This document shows, piece by piece, positions 47,964 to 58,338 of a stretch of 64,000 nt of DNA. Position 1 is the stretch's first letter; each line of letters opens with the position of its first letter. The stretch lies in the NCBI GenBank assembly GCA_031261005.1, contig JAISKF010000040.1, forward strand, positions 62,001 to 126,000. Reading direction: 5' to 3'. Position numbers and translations under genes: made by a program. The DNA is from Enterobacteriaceae bacterium (GTDB lineage: Bacteria > Pseudomonadota > Gammaproteobacteria > Enterobacterales > Enterobacteriaceae). The notes beneath the pieces were generated by a model. That model worked only from the letters and a program-made list of their open reading frames with translations, ran no database searches and was not told the DNA's origin.

Positions 47964-48590
47964 CTCCCGATCCTTTTATTACTGGGATTGTCATCAATGC
48001 GTATTGCCGCAGCGGATACGCTACTTATTCTGGGCGATAGTTTAAGCGCCGGTTATCAGTTGCCTATTCAACAAGCATGGGCAACACAATTATCTGAACA
48101 TTGGAAAAACACGCCTGATGCACCACGAGTCATTAATGCCAGTATTAGCGGCGATACAGCGGCTCAAGGGCTGGCTCGTTTACCGGAACTGTTGAAAACG
48201 CATCAGCCGCGCTGGGTTCTGATCGAACTGGGCGCAAATGATGGTTTACGCGGTTTTCCAACAACAGAAATAGAAAGGGATTTAACCAAAATCATTACCT
48301 TAACTAAACAAGCTAATGCACAGCCGTTATTAATGCAAATACGCATTACGCCAAATTATGGCAGACGTTATACCGATGCGTTTAGTGCGATTTATCCCAA
48401 GTTGGCACAAGAAAATCATATTCCGCTGCTGCCGTTTTTTATGGAGCAAATCGCTACCAAACCTGCATTGATGCAAGCAGATGGACTACACCCAACCGCC
48501 GAAGCACAGCCATTTATTACCGATTTTATGGCACAAGCGCTCGCGCCTTATGTCGGTCTTGATGGGAAAAATCAAAGAAATAAAGAATAA
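47931..48590 (+). CDS. tesA: acyl-CoA thioesterase I / lysophospholipase L1
   Basis: Periplasmic SGNH hydrolase with thioesterase, lysophospholipase and arylesterase activity. It is 219 residues. The signal peptide ([20 protein letters not shown], ending IAAA) precedes DTLLILGDSLSAGYQL (nucleophile Ser in GDSL). Oxyanion Gly in INASISGD, Asn in ELGANDGL and DGLHP (Asp, His) are present. The start at 47931 (MMNF) matches E. coli, so it lies inside the divergent ybbA gene. Confidence 0.93.
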   Translation: MMNFKNIIFRHLPILLLLGLSSMRIAAADTLLILGDSLSAGYQLPIQQAWATQLSEHWKNTPDAPRVINASISGDTAAQGLARLPELLKTHQPRWVLIELGANDGLRGFPTTEIERDLTKIITLTKQANAQPLLMQIRITPNYGRRYTDAFSAIYPKLAQENHIPLLPFFMEQIATKPALMQADGLHPTAEAQPFITDFMAQALAPYVGLDGKNQRNKE

Positions 48591-48714
48591 TTTGTAGTGT
48601 CGGCAATCTGCCGCCTGTTGATTTCACGGTGGTTTGGCGGGCGGTTAACAACCGTCCCTACGTAAATGACAGAACAAATTGATAATATGACTACTTATCC
48701 GAAACGCCGGTTAA
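48591..48714. repeat. dispersed palindromic repeat, copy R7
   Basis: About 124 bp starting right after the tesA stop. It holds GTCGGCAATCTGCCGCC, GTTGATTTCACGGTGGTTTG and GGCGGGCGGTTAACAACCGTCCC, and ends CTTATCCGAAACGCCGGTTAA. The left terminal arm is missing, as if the tesA stop lies within the element. Confidence 0.7.
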
Positions 48715-48737
48715 CTAGCTAATTCAGAGAACAAAAA

Positions 48738-49523
48738 ATGCAAAATACGCAAAAAGCCATTTTAATTACCGGTTGCTCCAGTGGTATTGGTTTTGTCATC
48801 GCAACTGATCTTAAACAGCGCGGTTATCGCGTGATTGCCGCCTGCCGTAAACCTGATGATATAGCAATGCTGCAACAAAAAGGCTTTGAGGTTGTGCAAC
48901 TGGATCTCGACGATAGCGCCAGTATCCGGCAAGCCGCCGCGCAGGTGTTAGCGATGACTAATGGCAAACTTTACGGGCTGTTTAACAATGCCGGATTCGG
49001 TATATATGGACGGCTGGAGACGATCTCCCGTCAGCAATGTGAACAGCAGTTTTCCAGCAATCTGTTTGGCGCACATGAATTAACCATGCTGCTGCTGCCC
49101 GCGATGCGAAAACAAGGCGTCGGGCGAATTATCCAAACCAGTTCAGTGATGGGCATCATTTCAACACCGGGTCGCGGTCTGTACGCCGCCAGTAAATATG
49201 CACTGGAAGCATGGTCAGACGCATTACGCCTTGAACTGCGCGGCAGCGGTATTCAGGTCAGCTTGATTGAACCAGGTCCTATCAGCACCGAATTCACTCA
49301 CAATGTGGCTCAGACACAAAAAGATAAACCGGTAAAAAATCCGTCTATCGCCAAACGCTTTACCCTGCCGCCAGAAGCCTTGATTCCTGTTGTTCGTCAC
49401 GCACTGGAAAGCCCAACAGCAAAAATCCGCTATCGCGTCACATTTGTGACAAAAGTGATGGCAATCAGTAAGCGCTTACTGCCGGATCGTTTAATGGATA
49501 AGATTTTAGCCAATAAGGGATAA
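48738..49523 (+). CDS. ybbO: short-chain dehydrogenase/reductase YbbO
   Basis: A 261-residue SDR oxidoreductase. The Rossmann motif TGCSSGIG is at about 12-19, NNAGFGIYG, the catalytic Ser in QTSSVMG and YAASKYALE (Tyr-x-x-x-Lys). E. coli YbbO reduces aliphatic aldehydes with NADPH. It precedes cnoX in the same direction, as in E. coli. Confidence 0.9.
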   Translation: MQNTQKAILITGCSSGIGFVIATDLKQRGYRVIAACRKPDDIAMLQQKGFEVVQLDLDDSASIRQAAAQVLAMTNGKLYGLFNNAGFGIYGRLETISRQQCEQQFSSNLFGAHELTMLLLPAMRKQGVGRIIQTSSVMGIISTPGRGLYAASKYALEAWSDALRLELRGSGIQVSLIEPGPISTEFTHNVAQTQKDKPVKNPSIAKRFTLPPEALIPVVRHALESPTAKIRYRVTFVTKVMAISKRLLPDRLMDKILANKG

Positions 49524-49587
49524 ATAGCGCTTGAAGCTATCAGAAAAGCCCATATATCCGAATTAACAATATGATAGAGAATGTATT

Positions 49588-50442
49588 ATGAACGCTAATT
49601 TTATTATCGATGTCACCGAAGCTAATTTTCAACAAGTATTGGAGCAATCCGCACAATCGCCGGTACTGTTCTATTTTTGGTCTGCTCGCAGCCAGCATTG
49701 TCAGGAGCTAGAACCGATACTGGATAAACTTGCCGCCGAATACACCGGTAAATTTACACTGGCGAAAATCGACTGTGACAGCCAGCAAATGGTTGCCGCG
49801 CAGTTTGGTATCCGCGCGATCCCAACGGTTTATCTGTTTAAAGATGGTCAGCCTGCTGATGGTTTTCAAGGACCGCAGCCGGAAGAAGCAATCCGTGAAT
49901 TATTAAATCGTTTCCTGCCAAAAGAAGAGGAACTAAAAGCGGCTGCCGCAGAAGAGTTGATGCGTGAAGGCAAATATATTGATGCACTGCCGCTGCTGAA
50001 AGAGGCTTGGCAGATGAGTAATCAGCGCAGCGATATTGGTTTATTGTTGGCAGAAACCCAGATCGCCCTCACCCGCAGCGAAGATGCAGAAACCGTGCTG
50101 GCAACAATCCCGCTGCAAGATCGCGATACCCGTTATCAAGGTTTAGTCGCGCAAATTGAGTTACTAAAACAAGCAGCGGATACGCCAGAAATTCAGCATC
50201 TACAACAAGAAGTTGACGCACAGCCGGATAACGCCGAATTAGCGGTACAGTTAGCACTGCAACTACATACCGTAGGCAGAAATGAAGAAGCGCTGACTCT
50301 GTTAATGAAACATTTAAAACACAGCCTTGATGCCGCTGGCGGCAATGCCAAGAAAACGCTGTTAGATATTCTCGCCGCGCTGGGAACGGGTGATGCGCTG
50401 GCTGCGAAGTTTAGACGGCAGTTGTATTCGTTATTGTATTAA
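49588..50442 (+). CDS. cnoX: chaperedoxin CnoX
   Basis: A 284-residue protein with a thioredoxin domain (about 8-110) and a C-terminal TPR-like helical region. The active-site loop reads [10 protein letters not shown], with the SxxC form of E. coli CnoX in place of WCGPC; it lacks reductase activity and protects against overoxidation. It binds GroEL and hands over substrates after hypochlorite stress. Followed by a terminator. Confidence 0.93.
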   Translation: MNANFIIDVTEANFQQVLEQSAQSPVLFYFWSARSQHCQELEPILDKLAAEYTGKFTLAKIDCDSQQMVAAQFGIRAIPTVYLFKDGQPADGFQGPQPEEAIRELLNRFLPKEEELKAAAAEELMREGKYIDALPLLKEAWQMSNQRSDIGLLLAETQIALTRSEDAETVLATIPLQDRDTRYQGLVAQIELLKQAADTPEIQHLQQEVDAQPDNAELAVQLALQLHTVGRNEEALTLLMKHLKHSLDAAGGNAKKTLLDILAALGTGDALAAKFRRQLYSLLY

Positions 50443-50463
50443 TTCAGATTATTTGGACTCACT

Positions 50464-50490
50464 AAAAAGGGCGCATTTCGCGCCCTTTTA
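50464..50490. terminator. cnoX terminator
   Basis: AAAAAGGGCGC-ATTT-CGCGCCCTTTTA, strong stem with A- and T-runs, between convergent cnoX and the MFS gene. Confidence 0.85.
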
Positions 50491-50499
50491 CATTCTGTC

Positions 50500-50539
50500 A
50501 ATTTTTGTTTTAACAACAATTTTTGTTTTAACAACAATG
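50500..50539. repeat. short tandem duplication (2 x 18 bp)
   Basis: AATTTTTGTTTTAACAAC occurs twice in tandem (50500-50517, 50518-50535), followed by a further AAT. It ends at the stop codon of the MFS gene. Confidence 0.8.
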
Positions 50540-50540
50540 T

Positions 50541-51794
50541 TTACTCTAACGCCGTTCCTGCTTTTTCCGGAATCAAAAACAGCGTGGCTAAAATATCCAG
50601 TACATACAGCGAGGCAAGCATGGCAATCGCTATCTGGAATGAATACAGAGAAACGATCATACCGACGACTAGCGGACCTAAACCGCCGATACCGCGCCCG
50701 ATATTAAACAGGACGTTTTGCGCGGTAGCTCTGGCTTCAGTCGGATAAACCTCAGAAATCAGCGCACCGTAGCCGCCCATCATACCATTCACGAACATGC
50801 CCATCACTGCGCCGCCGATCAGTAATAGATATTGGTCGCTTAATTGAGAATATCCCAACACCATTAATGCAGCACCCACTTGATAAATCAGGAAAATCGG
50901 GCGGCGGCCAAAACGATCTGCCAGTTGCCCGAACAACCAGATACCAAACCCCATACCAACCACGGTTACCGCAGTCCACATAGCGGATTTAGTCAGCGAG
51001 TAGTTAAATTGTTTGCTTAGATAAGATGGCATCCAGATCATAATGCCGTAGTAACCAAAATTCTGAACAGACGTCAGGATAGCGATACCTACACTGGCTT
51101 TAATAGTTTCAGCATTTGAGACTAATGCTTTGAAAGGATTGCCTTGACGTTTTTCTTTGCTCTTCTTAATGAAGATTTCCGGCTCGCCGATACAGTGACG
51201 AATAAAGAATGATGCCAGCGCAGGAACAACACCTACCGCAAACATGCCGCGCCAGCCGATAACCGGTAGCAGCAATGGCGTTAACAGCGCCGCAGCTAAC
51301 ACACCAGCTTGCCAGCCAAGACCAACGTAAGATGACATTCTGGCGCGTTCATTTGGTCGGCAAGCCTCTGCCGCCAGCGCCATACCGATACCAAACTCAC
51401 CGCCTAAACCGACACCGGCAATAGTGCGGTAAATCAATAAATCCCAATATCCTTGCGATAACGCACACATACCGGTAAATCCGGCAAACAAAACGATCGA
51501 CCATGTTAACACTTTGATTCGACCGTAATAATCACTTAATACCCCAAAAATCAGACCGCCAACCACTGCACCAACTAGCGTCCAGGTCACTAATGAACCG
51601 GCTTCGCTGCTGGTTAGCCCTAATCCAAGCGCCACAGCGTTGAGGATAAAACCGAGAATCAGGAGATCGAACCCGTCCATTGCATAACCGACCGTTGATG
51701 CAATCACTGCTTTATAAGCATACTTTCTTCTTTTTGCCTCTTCGACGACCAGAACTTTTTGACTGTCTGTCAGGTTAATTGTCTCGTTGGTCAC
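50541..51794 (-). CDS. MFS transporter (aromatic acid/sialate-type symporter)
   Basis: A 417-residue transporter with 12 predicted membrane segments. The first helix DGFDLLILGF and the loop GVLSDYYGRIKVL are typical of the aromatic-acid/sialate:proton symporter group; the second-half loop is GQLADRFGRRPIF. Substrate unknown. The GTG at 51794 is preferred because AAGGTGGG lies about 8 nt upstream and overlaps the alternative GTG at 51806. It replaces the fetAB genes found in this place in E. coli. Confidence 0.82.
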   Translation of the reverse strand: MTNETINLTDSQKVLVVEEAKRRKYAYKAVIASTVGYAMDGFDLLILGFILNAVALGLGLTSSEAGSLVTWTLVGAVVGGLIFGVLSDYYGRIKVLTWSIVLFAGFTGMCALSQGYWDLLIYRTIAGVGLGGEFGIGMALAAEACRPNERARMSSYVGLGWQAGVLAAALLTPLLLPVIGWRGMFAVGVVPALASFFIRHCIGEPEIFIKKSKEKRQGNPFKALVSNAETIKASVGIAILTSVQNFGYYGIMIWMPSYLSKQFNYSLTKSAMWTAVTVVGMGFGIWLFGQLADRFGRRPIFLIYQVGAALMVLGYSQLSDQYLLLIGGAVMGMFVNGMMGGYGALISEVYPTEARATAQNVLFNIGRGIGGLGPLVVGMIVSLYSFQIAIAMLASLYVLDILATLFLIPEKAGTALE

Positions 51795-51806
51795 AGCTAT
51801 TCCCAC

Positions 51807-52264
51807 CTTAATTTAGAATTCAGCTTTGGTCATTAATTGGCAAATCACCCTATTGTTTCCCACTGGATTAATTAATAATTAATCTTTTGATTTTTATATA
51901 AAAATCAAAATAAATTTGTTCTCTGCTCAATGCCTACAGCCAAATTTTAGGCGTAGCAAAAAGCGCACCTGTTGGTAATAAAACCAAAGATGAAAGAAAC
52001 AAAAAATAGATTTGTTGATTTTTATTTGAGATGTGGTCAAACCTTATAATGATAGCAGGAATAATCCGTTTGAATAGTTCTTTTTTGCCGATTTACATCT
52101 TTTTTATTTTCGTCTTGTTACAAATAAGCGCAATATTCCTATCGTTTTCGAGATGCAAGTAGTTGCCCACAACCCTTTCGATATTAAAACTTCTCTAACA
52201 TTAGCGGCTTCGAGTAGAATAAATGCAGTTAATTGATTGATTGTTTATTTAAAAGGACTCTGTA
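51807..52264. other. AT-rich intergenic region with divergent promoters
   Basis: Lies between the MFS gene and qmcA, which point away from each other. No ORF, RNA or repeat was recognised in these 458 bases. AAAAGGACTCTGTA at the right end provides the qmcA ribosome-binding site. Confidence 0.4.
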
Positions 52265-53167
52265 ATGCCTATCATCGCTGTATTAGTTGTTCTTGTTATG
52301 TTTATCCTGCTCGCTGGGATTAAGGTTGTTCCTCAAGGTTATCAATGGACTATCGAGCGTTTTGGTCGTTATACCAAAACATTAATGCCCGGATTAAACC
52401 TGATCATTCCGTTTATGGATCGCGTTGGGCGTAAAATTAACGTGATGGAGCAAGTTCTTGATGTTCCCTCTCAGGAAATCATTTCAAAAGATAACGCCAA
52501 CGTCACTATTGATGCCGTTTGTTTTATTCAGGTAAGGGATTCTGCGCTGGCAGCTTATCAGGTTAGCAATTTACAGACGGCGATCCTCAATCTGACTATG
52601 ACCAATATTCGTACTGTGTTGGGTTCGATGGAACTCGATGAAATGCTCTCCCAACGCGATCATATCAATACCCGTTTATTGCAAGTGGTTGATGAAGCGA
52701 CTAATCAGTGGGGCGTTAAAATCACCCGTATCGAAATTCGTGATATTCGTCCGCCAGCAGAACTGATCGCAGCGATGAATGCTCAGATGAAAGCAGAACG
52801 TAATAAACGTGCGGATATTCTGGAAGCGGAAGGGATTCGTCAGGCAGCCATTTTGCGTGCCGAAGGGCAAAAACAATCGGAAATTTTAAAAGCAGAAGGT
52901 GAAAGACAATCTGCATTCTTACAAGCCGAAGCCCGTGAGCGTGCAGCAGAAGCCGAAGCGAAAGCAACGCAGATGGTATCTGAAGCCATTTCAGCCGGTA
53001 ATATTCAAGCCATTAACTACTTTGTGGCGCAGAAATATACTGACGCCCTGCAAACTATCGGTTCTGCCGAAAACAGCAAAGTGATTATGATGCCGCTGGA
53101 AGCGGGTAATCTGATGGGCAGTATTGCCGGTATTACTGAATTAATTAAAGGCGAGAGCAAAAAATAA
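52265..53167 (+). CDS. qmcA: SPFH-domain membrane protein QmcA
   Basis: A 300-residue member of the stomatin/prohibitin/flotillin family. One N-terminal membrane anchor (about 3-20), the SPFH domain (about 22-180, [19 protein letters not shown]) and a helical region with repeated LxAEGxRQ units (about 180-240). QmcA forms large assemblies in the inner membrane and is thought to modulate FtsH-type proteolysis and membrane quality control. Its stop shares a base with the ybbJ start (TAATG). Confidence 0.92.
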   Translation: MPIIAVLVVLVMFILLAGIKVVPQGYQWTIERFGRYTKTLMPGLNLIIPFMDRVGRKINVMEQVLDVPSQEIISKDNANVTIDAVCFIQVRDSALAAYQVSNLQTAILNLTMTNIRTVLGSMELDEMLSQRDHINTRLLQVVDEATNQWGVKITRIEIRDIRPPAELIAAMNAQMKAERNKRADILEAEGIRQAAILRAEGQKQSEILKAEGERQSAFLQAEARERAAEAEAKATQMVSEAISAGNIQAINYFVAQKYTDALQTIGSAENSKVIMMPLEAGNLMGSIAGITELIKGESKK

Positions 53168-53625
53168 TGGATTTTGTTGAGTACCTGATCGCAAATCCGT
53201 ACCGTTTCTGGCTGATACTTGGCGGCTTATTATTAGCCGCTGAGCTGCTGGGAACTTGTGGTTATCTGCTATGGAGCGGTGTTTCGGCGATTATTGTCGG
53301 TGCGGTGACGTGGTTAATACCGATGGATTGGCACTGGCAATGGGTAAATTTTGCCATTCTTACCCTGATTACTGCCATTCTCTGGTGGTACTGGCTGAAA
53401 AATCGCACTGTCACTGAAAATCAAAATCTCAACCAACCGAATAATCTGCTGATGGGCAAAACGTTTATCTTGTCAGAACCTATCGTTAACGGCATTGGCA
53501 GAATCAATCTGGCTGATGGTAGCTGGCGCGTACAATGCGAAGAAGATTTACCTGCGGGTGCTAAAATCCGCATTATCGCGGTAGAAAGTATTACGCTAAT
53601 TGTTGAAGCGGTACATCAGGCTTAA
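53167..53625 (+). CDS. ybbJ: NfeD-like membrane protein YbbJ
   Basis: A 152-residue NfeD-family protein with two or three membrane helices (about 12-75) followed by a small C-terminal OB-fold domain (GKTFILSEPIVNGIGRINLA, DGSWRVQCEEDLPAGAKIRI). NfeD proteins are obligate partners of SPFH proteins; here it is coupled to qmcA by a one-base overlap. Confidence 0.92.
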   Translation: MDFVEYLIANPYRFWLILGGLLLAAELLGTCGYLLWSGVSAIIVGAVTWLIPMDWHWQWVNFAILTLITAILWWYWLKNRTVTENQNLNQPNNLLMGKTFILSEPIVNGIGRINLADGSWRVQCEEDLPAGAKIRIIAVESITLIVEAVHQA

Positions 53626-53638
53626 ATATTATCGCTAC

Positions 53639-53673
53639 CGCCGGTTTTCACTAACCGGCGATATTATTTTTTT
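53639..53673. terminator. terminator between ybbJ and cueR
   Basis: CGCCGGTT-TTCACT-AACCGGCG followed by ATATTATTTTTTT. It overlaps the end of cueR, which is convergent. Confidence 0.8.
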
Positions 53674-54089
53674 GTCATACTGTTTTTTTCATGATGACAG
53701 CAGCCGGTAAAGCTATCGATAATCGGGCAGTCAGCGCCGTCATCACCCGGACAAAGTTCAACTAGCTCAGATAACCTTGCGCGCATTTGCGTCAGCTCGG
53801 CAATATGGCGATCAATATCACTGATTTTTGCCAATGTGCGTGCTTTTACATCAGCGCTGCGGCGATCAGCATTACGAAACAGCGCTAATAACTCTTTGCA
53901 CTCTTCCAGCGTAAAACCGACTAAACGCGCCTGTCGCAGTAACGTCAGTTCTTCTATATTTTTGGTGTTATAGGTGCGATAACCATTTAATGAACGGCTC
54001 GGCGGCGTGATCAAACCTTTCTCTTCATAAAAGCGAATCGTTTTGCTGGTTAAACCTGTTTTTGCTGCCGCCTGACTAATATTCATCAT
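53664..54089 (-). CDS. cueR: copper-responsive regulator CueR
   Basis: MerR-family activator of copper efflux genes, sensing Cu(I). About 141 residues. The N-terminal winged helix ([20 protein letters not shown]) is followed by a dimer helix and the metal-binding loop [11 protein letters not shown] with the two Cys ligands, then GCCHHE. The ATG at 54089 has AAAGG 8 nt before it; the next ATG (54086) gives MNIS, as in E. coli. It follows a small membrane-protein gene by 25 nt. Confidence 0.93.
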   Translation of the reverse strand: MMNISQAAAKTGLTSKTIRFYEEKGLITPPSRSLNGYRTYNTKNIEELTLLRQARLVGFTLEECKELLALFRNADRRSADVKARTLAKISDIDRHIAELTQMRARLSELVELCPGDDGADCPIIDSFTGCCHHEKNSMTKK

Positions 54090-54114
54090 CAACTTTACCT
54101 TTCAGATATACGGG

Positions 54115-54501
54115 CTACTGGCAGGAATTCTCCTGACCGTCAGACATGATCATTTCCGCATCTTCTGTCAACGCAACACTAGTGCCGTTGGACAGACATA
54201 AAATAGCGTAAGAAAGCTCAGGGCTGCCTTTGGTCAAATCTGTTACCGCAGTGGCGTTGCCTTTTTCTCCCCTTAGTTTAATCGAATAGCGATCACAACC
54301 GTTTGTCTGGCATTGCGCTTCATATTCGCTAAAGCCCATGCTCTCAACATGGATTTTTCCTAAATATTTCACTGCCACCGAATTTTGATTAAAAGCTAAT
54401 TCTGCCTCATTTTTAAGCGATTGCCACTTCCATATGAAAAAGCCCGCTACCACTACAATCACCAGTACCAGATAGCGTACATATTTTAGACATCCTTTCA
54501 T
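54115..54501 (-). CDS. hypothetical membrane-anchored protein, Coa1-like
   Basis: A 128-residue protein with one N-terminal membrane segment (YVRYLVLVIVVVAGFFIW, about 8-25) and a small extracytoplasmic domain holding four Cys (QCQTNGCDRYSIKLRGEKG; AILCLSNG; NSCQ). The SIKLRGEKGNATA strand resembles the Coa1/Tim21 fold used in cytochrome oxidase assembly, an inference from pattern only. It lies 25 nt upstream of cueR on the same strand, so the two are probably co-transcribed. Confidence 0.6.
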   Translation of the reverse strand: MKGCLKYVRYLVLVIVVVAGFFIWKWQSLKNEAELAFNQNSVAVKYLGKIHVESMGFSEYEAQCQTNGCDRYSIKLRGEKGNATAVTDLTKGSPELSYAILCLSNGTSVALTEDAEMIMSDGQENSCQ

Positions 54502-54746
54502 GATGACCCCTGTTCAAATTGTGACGCTATCTATGATAGCTATATAGCAACCACAAAAGATAAAAATAAATAGACCCAAAAGATCTTAAAGTGACAGGTA
54601 TAGAGAAATTATTCCTAATTGGAATAAAAAGTATCTTTTTATTCTTTACTGCACAGCATACTTTTCTGGCAGTCTGAACACCTCAATACATAAAGCCATT
54701 AATAATTTTAATCATTAATAAATTTAACCATAATGAGGCGGACACA

Positions 54747-55736
54747 ATGCGTAACTGGAATATTGGAGCTTTACTCTTTTTAGTCGCTACCAGTGTAGCA
54801 GCAAAAGACATTCAACTACTGAATGTCTCATACGATCCAACGCGGGAACTTTACCAAGAGTATAACAAAGCATTCTCTAGCTATTGGAAAGAAAAAACCG
54901 GCGATAACGTCACCATCAAACAATCGCACGGCGGATCAGGCAAACAAGCCTCATCAGTGATTAACGGTATCGCTGCTGATGTGGTTACACTGGCTTTAGC
55001 TTATGATGTCGATGCTATCGCCGAACGCGGTAAACTGGATAAAAACTGGATAACTCGTCTGCCGGATAACTCCGCGCCTTATACATCGACTATCGTTTTT
55101 TTGGTACGCAAAGGCAATCCTAAACAGATCCATGACTGGAATGATTTAGTCAAACCTGGTCTTAATGTCGTAACGCCAAATCCTAAAACCTCTGGTGGCG
55201 CACGTTGGAACTATCTGGCTGCCTGGGGTTATGCGCTACAGCAAAACAATAACGATCAGGCAAAAGCTCAAGCCTTCGTTAAAGCGCTATTCGATAATGT
55301 TCAGGTGTTAGATACCGGCGCTCGCGGCTCAACCACGACTTTTGTGGAGCGCGGAATTGGTGATGTGCTAATCGCATGGGAAAACGAAGCCTATTTAGCA
55401 GTAAAAGAGCTGGGAAAAGATCAATTTGAGATCGTAACGCCAAGCGTTTCTATTCTTGCCGAACCGACTGTTGCGGTGGTTGACAGCGTAGTCGATAAAG
55501 ATGGCAACCGTGAAGTATCGGAAGCCTATTTGAAATACCTCTACTCTAAACAGGGTCAGACTATCGCCGCAGAAAACTTCTACCGTCCGCGCGATCCAGA
55601 AGTGTTGAAAAAATTTGCCGCGACATTCCAACCACTAAACCTGTTTACTGTTGATCAAGTATTTGGCGGCTGGCAAAAAGCCCAACAAACTCACTTCGCA
55701 ACTGATGGCATTTTTGATCAGATTACACGTCGGTGA
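54747..55736 (+). CDS. sbp: sulfate-binding periplasmic protein
   Basis: Periplasmic binding protein for the sulfate ABC transporter (CysTWA), 329 residues. Signal peptide [19 protein letters not shown] with cleavage before [16 protein letters not shown]. Ligand-site signatures are [28 protein letters not shown] and [18 protein letters not shown]. Closer to Sbp than to CysP. No transporter genes are adjacent, as in E. coli. Followed by a terminator. Confidence 0.93.
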   Translation: MRNWNIGALLFLVATSVAAKDIQLLNVSYDPTRELYQEYNKAFSSYWKEKTGDNVTIKQSHGGSGKQASSVINGIAADVVTLALAYDVDAIAERGKLDKNWITRLPDNSAPYTSTIVFLVRKGNPKQIHDWNDLVKPGLNVVTPNPKTSGGARWNYLAAWGYALQQNNNDQAKAQAFVKALFDNVQVLDTGARGSTTTFVERGIGDVLIAWENEAYLAVKELGKDQFEIVTPSVSILAEPTVAVVDSVVDKDGNREVSEAYLKYLYSKQGQTIAAENFYRPRDPEVLKKFAATFQPLNLFTVDQVFGGWQKAQQTHFATDGIFDQITRR

Positions 55737-55758
55737 TGATCTTCATGCTCTTAATCGT

Positions 55759-55790
55759 GAAAGGGGCGAAATGTTTATTCCGCCCCTTTC
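55759..55790. terminator. terminator between sbp and pcp
   Basis: GAAAGGGGCG ... CGCCCCTTTC, a 10-bp perfect stem followed by ACTTTCTTCTT, between convergent genes. Confidence 0.78.
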
Positions 55791-55818
55791 ACTTTCTTCT
55801 TAACCCGCAGCCAAAACG

Positions 55819-56469
55819 TTAATGCGTTGCTCCGCCCTCAATCACTAAATCCTTTTTGATTGTTAGTGACAGCGCGATAATTTGCCCGATGGCTTTGATC
55901 ATCATAGCGATGGACATGCTCGGTGCGCCTGCATGGTTAACAGCCTGCTCAGGCAGATACGGGATATGAACAAATCCCGCGCGGATTTCATCACGACCAT
56001 GGGTTTTCAGATAATGCAATAAACCGTACATCACATGATTACAAACAAACGTGCCTGTGGTTTGGGAGACCGCAGCGGGAATGCCGCTGTTACGCAAGTT
56101 CTGAACTAACGCTTTAATCGGCAATGTAGCAAAATACGCGGCTGGCGCATCGGCAACAACCGGAACATCAATGGGCTGATAGCCTAAATTATCAGGAATA
56201 CGCGCATCATCAATATTGATCGCTACACGCTCCAATGAGATTTCTGCCCGTCCGCCAGCCTGACCAACACCAATCACCATTTGCGGCATTAGCTCATCGA
56301 TCATTGAATACAATGTTTCCAGCGAAGTGCCAAATTCACATGGTAACTGGCGAGCGATCACGGTCATATCACCAATTGTCATACCATCAAGCTGGCGTAC
56401 AACTTCCCAAGAGGGATTGATGTGTTCGCCGCCAAAAGGCTCAAAACCGGTCACTAATATGTTAGCCAT
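55819..56469 (-). CDS. pcp: pyrrolidone-carboxylate peptidase (pyroglutamyl peptidase I)
   Basis: Cysteine peptidase (C15 family) that removes N-terminal pyroglutamate from peptides, releasing 5-oxoproline. It is 216 residues. The catalytic Glu lies in [17 protein letters not shown], Cys in [13 protein letters not shown] and His in [11 protein letters not shown]. It is last in a minus-strand cluster with two membrane proteins and PxpABC, so its product can be consumed by the operon's own 5-oxoprolinase. Confidence 0.94.
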   Translation of the reverse strand: MANILVTGFEPFGGEHINPSWEVVRQLDGMTIGDMTVIARQLPCEFGTSLETLYSMIDELMPQMVIGVGQAGGRAEISLERVAINIDDARIPDNLGYQPIDVPVVADAPAAYFATLPIKALVQNLRNSGIPAAVSQTTGTFVCNHVMYGLLHYLKTHGRDEIRAGFVHIPYLPEQAVNHAGAPSMSIAMMIKAIGQIIALSLTIKKDLVIEGGATH

Positions 56470-56480
56470 AAATCCCCTCC

Positions 56481-57494
56481 TTATAAAAACATCAGGAAAT
56501 AGAGTAAAAAGACATTAATAGTCAGCAAGATAAGTCCCGTTGGTACTTGAACTTTAATCACTGCATTACGGTCGGGCAGCTCCAGCAATGCTGCCGGTAC
56601 GATATTGAAGTTTGCTGCCATTGGTGTCATCAACGTGCCGCAATAACCGGAGAACATACCAATCGCCGCCATCACAGCCGGATTCCCGCCGTGCATCAAC
56701 ACTAAAATAGGAATACCGATACCCGCAGTCACAATCGGGAACGCAGCAAACGCATTCCCCATCACCATCGTCAGCAATGCCATACCAACGGCGTAAATCA
56801 GCACAGCGATAAAACGATTATCCACCGCTAAATAGTGTTCGGTCAGGAAAGAGATCGCACCGCCGACGCCCGCAGTTGTAAATAGCAAACCCAATGTGGC
56901 AAGAATTTGCGGCAGAATAAACGCCCAGCCGATCGCGTCCAGCAGGCGGCGTGCTTCTTGAACGGATTGTGCCGGTTTTTCGTGCGTCATACGCAGCGCG
57001 ATGAGCCAGCCAGCGACACAGCCAACCATCATGGAAAACAACGTCACTAATGTGGAATGTTTACCCTCACCGAACATAATTTGCTGCAAGCCCGGTATAT
57101 AGTTAAACATCAGCACACCAATGACTGTCACCAGCGGAATTGCCAGCGCAGGCAAGAATAAGCGATTACCTAATCGCACCGCACTCTGTTTACGCTGCTC
57201 GTCACTGCGCTGGTGATAACTGCCAAGACGCACACCGCCGAAACCGGCGATCAGCGCCATGATCACCACAATCACGCCAACACTAATATTTAAAATACGC
57301 ACAGCATTCTGGCTGTCTGTCCATGAACTCAGTAAAGTATTTGTCCAGTTCCCTACCAGAAAAACCATGCCGTACAAACCCCAGAAAAGCCCTGTTGTGA
57401 CGCGGCGCGGATTCGCCTGATCACGAAAAGACATCACAGCCACCAGCAATAAAATGATGCCCGCCACCCAATACAGATATTGTTGTTGAAACAT
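56481..57494 (-). CDS. DUF979 membrane protein, putative 5-oxoproline/pyroglutamyl transport subunit
   Basis: A 337-residue inner-membrane protein with about nine hydrophobic segments ([60 protein letters not shown]). It belongs to the DUF979 family, always paired with DUF969. It lies 11 nt upstream of pcp and shares one base with the DUF969 gene (TAATG). Transport of 5-oxoproline or pyroglutamyl peptides is inferred from the neighbours only. Confidence 0.8.
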   Translation of the reverse strand: MFQQQYLYWVAGIILLLVAVMSFRDQANPRRVTTGLFWGLYGMVFLVGNWTNTLLSSWTDSQNAVRILNISVGVIVVIMALIAGFGGVRLGSYHQRSDEQRKQSAVRLGNRLFLPALAIPLVTVIGVLMFNYIPGLQQIMFGEGKHSTLVTLFSMMVGCVAGWLIALRMTHEKPAQSVQEARRLLDAIGWAFILPQILATLGLLFTTAGVGGAISFLTEHYLAVDNRFIAVLIYAVGMALLTMVMGNAFAAFPIVTAGIGIPILVLMHGGNPAVMAAIGMFSGYCGTLMTPMAANFNIVPAALLELPDRNAVIKVQVPTGLILLTINVFLLYFLMFL

Positions 57495-58243
57495 TACGCT
57501 GCCTCCCCGTGTTGCAGTGAGAGCTCATGCCGCAATGATTCATTAGCATTGCCAAGTTCTCTGGCAATGCGTTTATCCAGACGGATAAGACGATAAGAGT
57601 GGACAAAGAAAGCACAAATCGCGGTAGGTACTCCCCATAAAGCGATGTGCATTGGTTCAGTCTGGATACCGCCGGACTCCAGCATAAAGTTGTGCATAAA
57701 AATAATCGCACCAAAGGCGACAAACACATCTTCACCGAAGAACAAACCGACGTTATCCGTCGCCGCCGACATAGCACGCAGACGATAGCGCACATCATCA
57801 GGCAATTTGCCATAACGGTTTTCGGTTGCGCCCTCTGCCATCGGCGCTAATAACGGACGCACCATTTGCGGGTGTCCGCCCAAACTGGTTAACCCTAATG
57901 CTGCCGCGACTTCACGTACCAGCAGATAGACAACCAATAGCCGACCAGCCGTCGCGGTTTTAATTTGAGCGATCCATACCTGCGCCCGCTCTTTCAGACC
58001 GTAACGCTCCAGCAGACCAATCACCGCCAGCGGTAATAATAAAATTAACGGTAAATTACGCGTATTAAGAAAACCGGAACCGAGCTTTTCTAAAATATCC
58101 GGCACAGACATTGATGCTGCAATACCGGTAATCATTCCCGCAGCGATCACCACTAAAACCGGATTAAACCGGAGTAAAAACCCTACCACAATGGCAGCAA
58201 TGCCGATTAGCGGCAATAAATTCACCACTTGTTCCATACCCAT
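57494..58243 (-). CDS. DUF969 membrane protein, partner of DUF979
   Basis: A 249-residue inner-membrane protein of about six segments (LLPLIGIAAIVVGFLLRFNP, RNLPLILLLPLAVIGLLERY, SLGGHPQMVRPLLAPMAEGA). Together with the DUF979 protein it looks like a split ion-transporter-superfamily permease. Located between pxpA (95 nt upstream) and DUF979 in the 5-oxoproline cluster. Function inferred from context. Confidence 0.8.
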   Translation of the reverse strand: MGMEQVVNLLPLIGIAAIVVGFLLRFNPVLVVIAAGMITGIAASMSVPDILEKLGSGFLNTRNLPLILLLPLAVIGLLERYGLKERAQVWIAQIKTATAGRLLVVYLLVREVAAALGLTSLGGHPQMVRPLLAPMAEGATENRYGKLPDDVRYRLRAMSAATDNVGLFFGEDVFVAFGAIIFMHNFMLESGGIQTEPMHIALWGVPTAICAFFVHSYRLIRLDKRIARELGNANESLRHELSLQHGEAA

Positions 58244-58338
58244 TCTCCTGTCTGAAAATATAATTAACGCGCCATTTTGGCATTTTGTTATTCTTTATAT
58301 TCAAGAGGTTGAGTACGTTGCCCAATCTTGTGCTGCGG

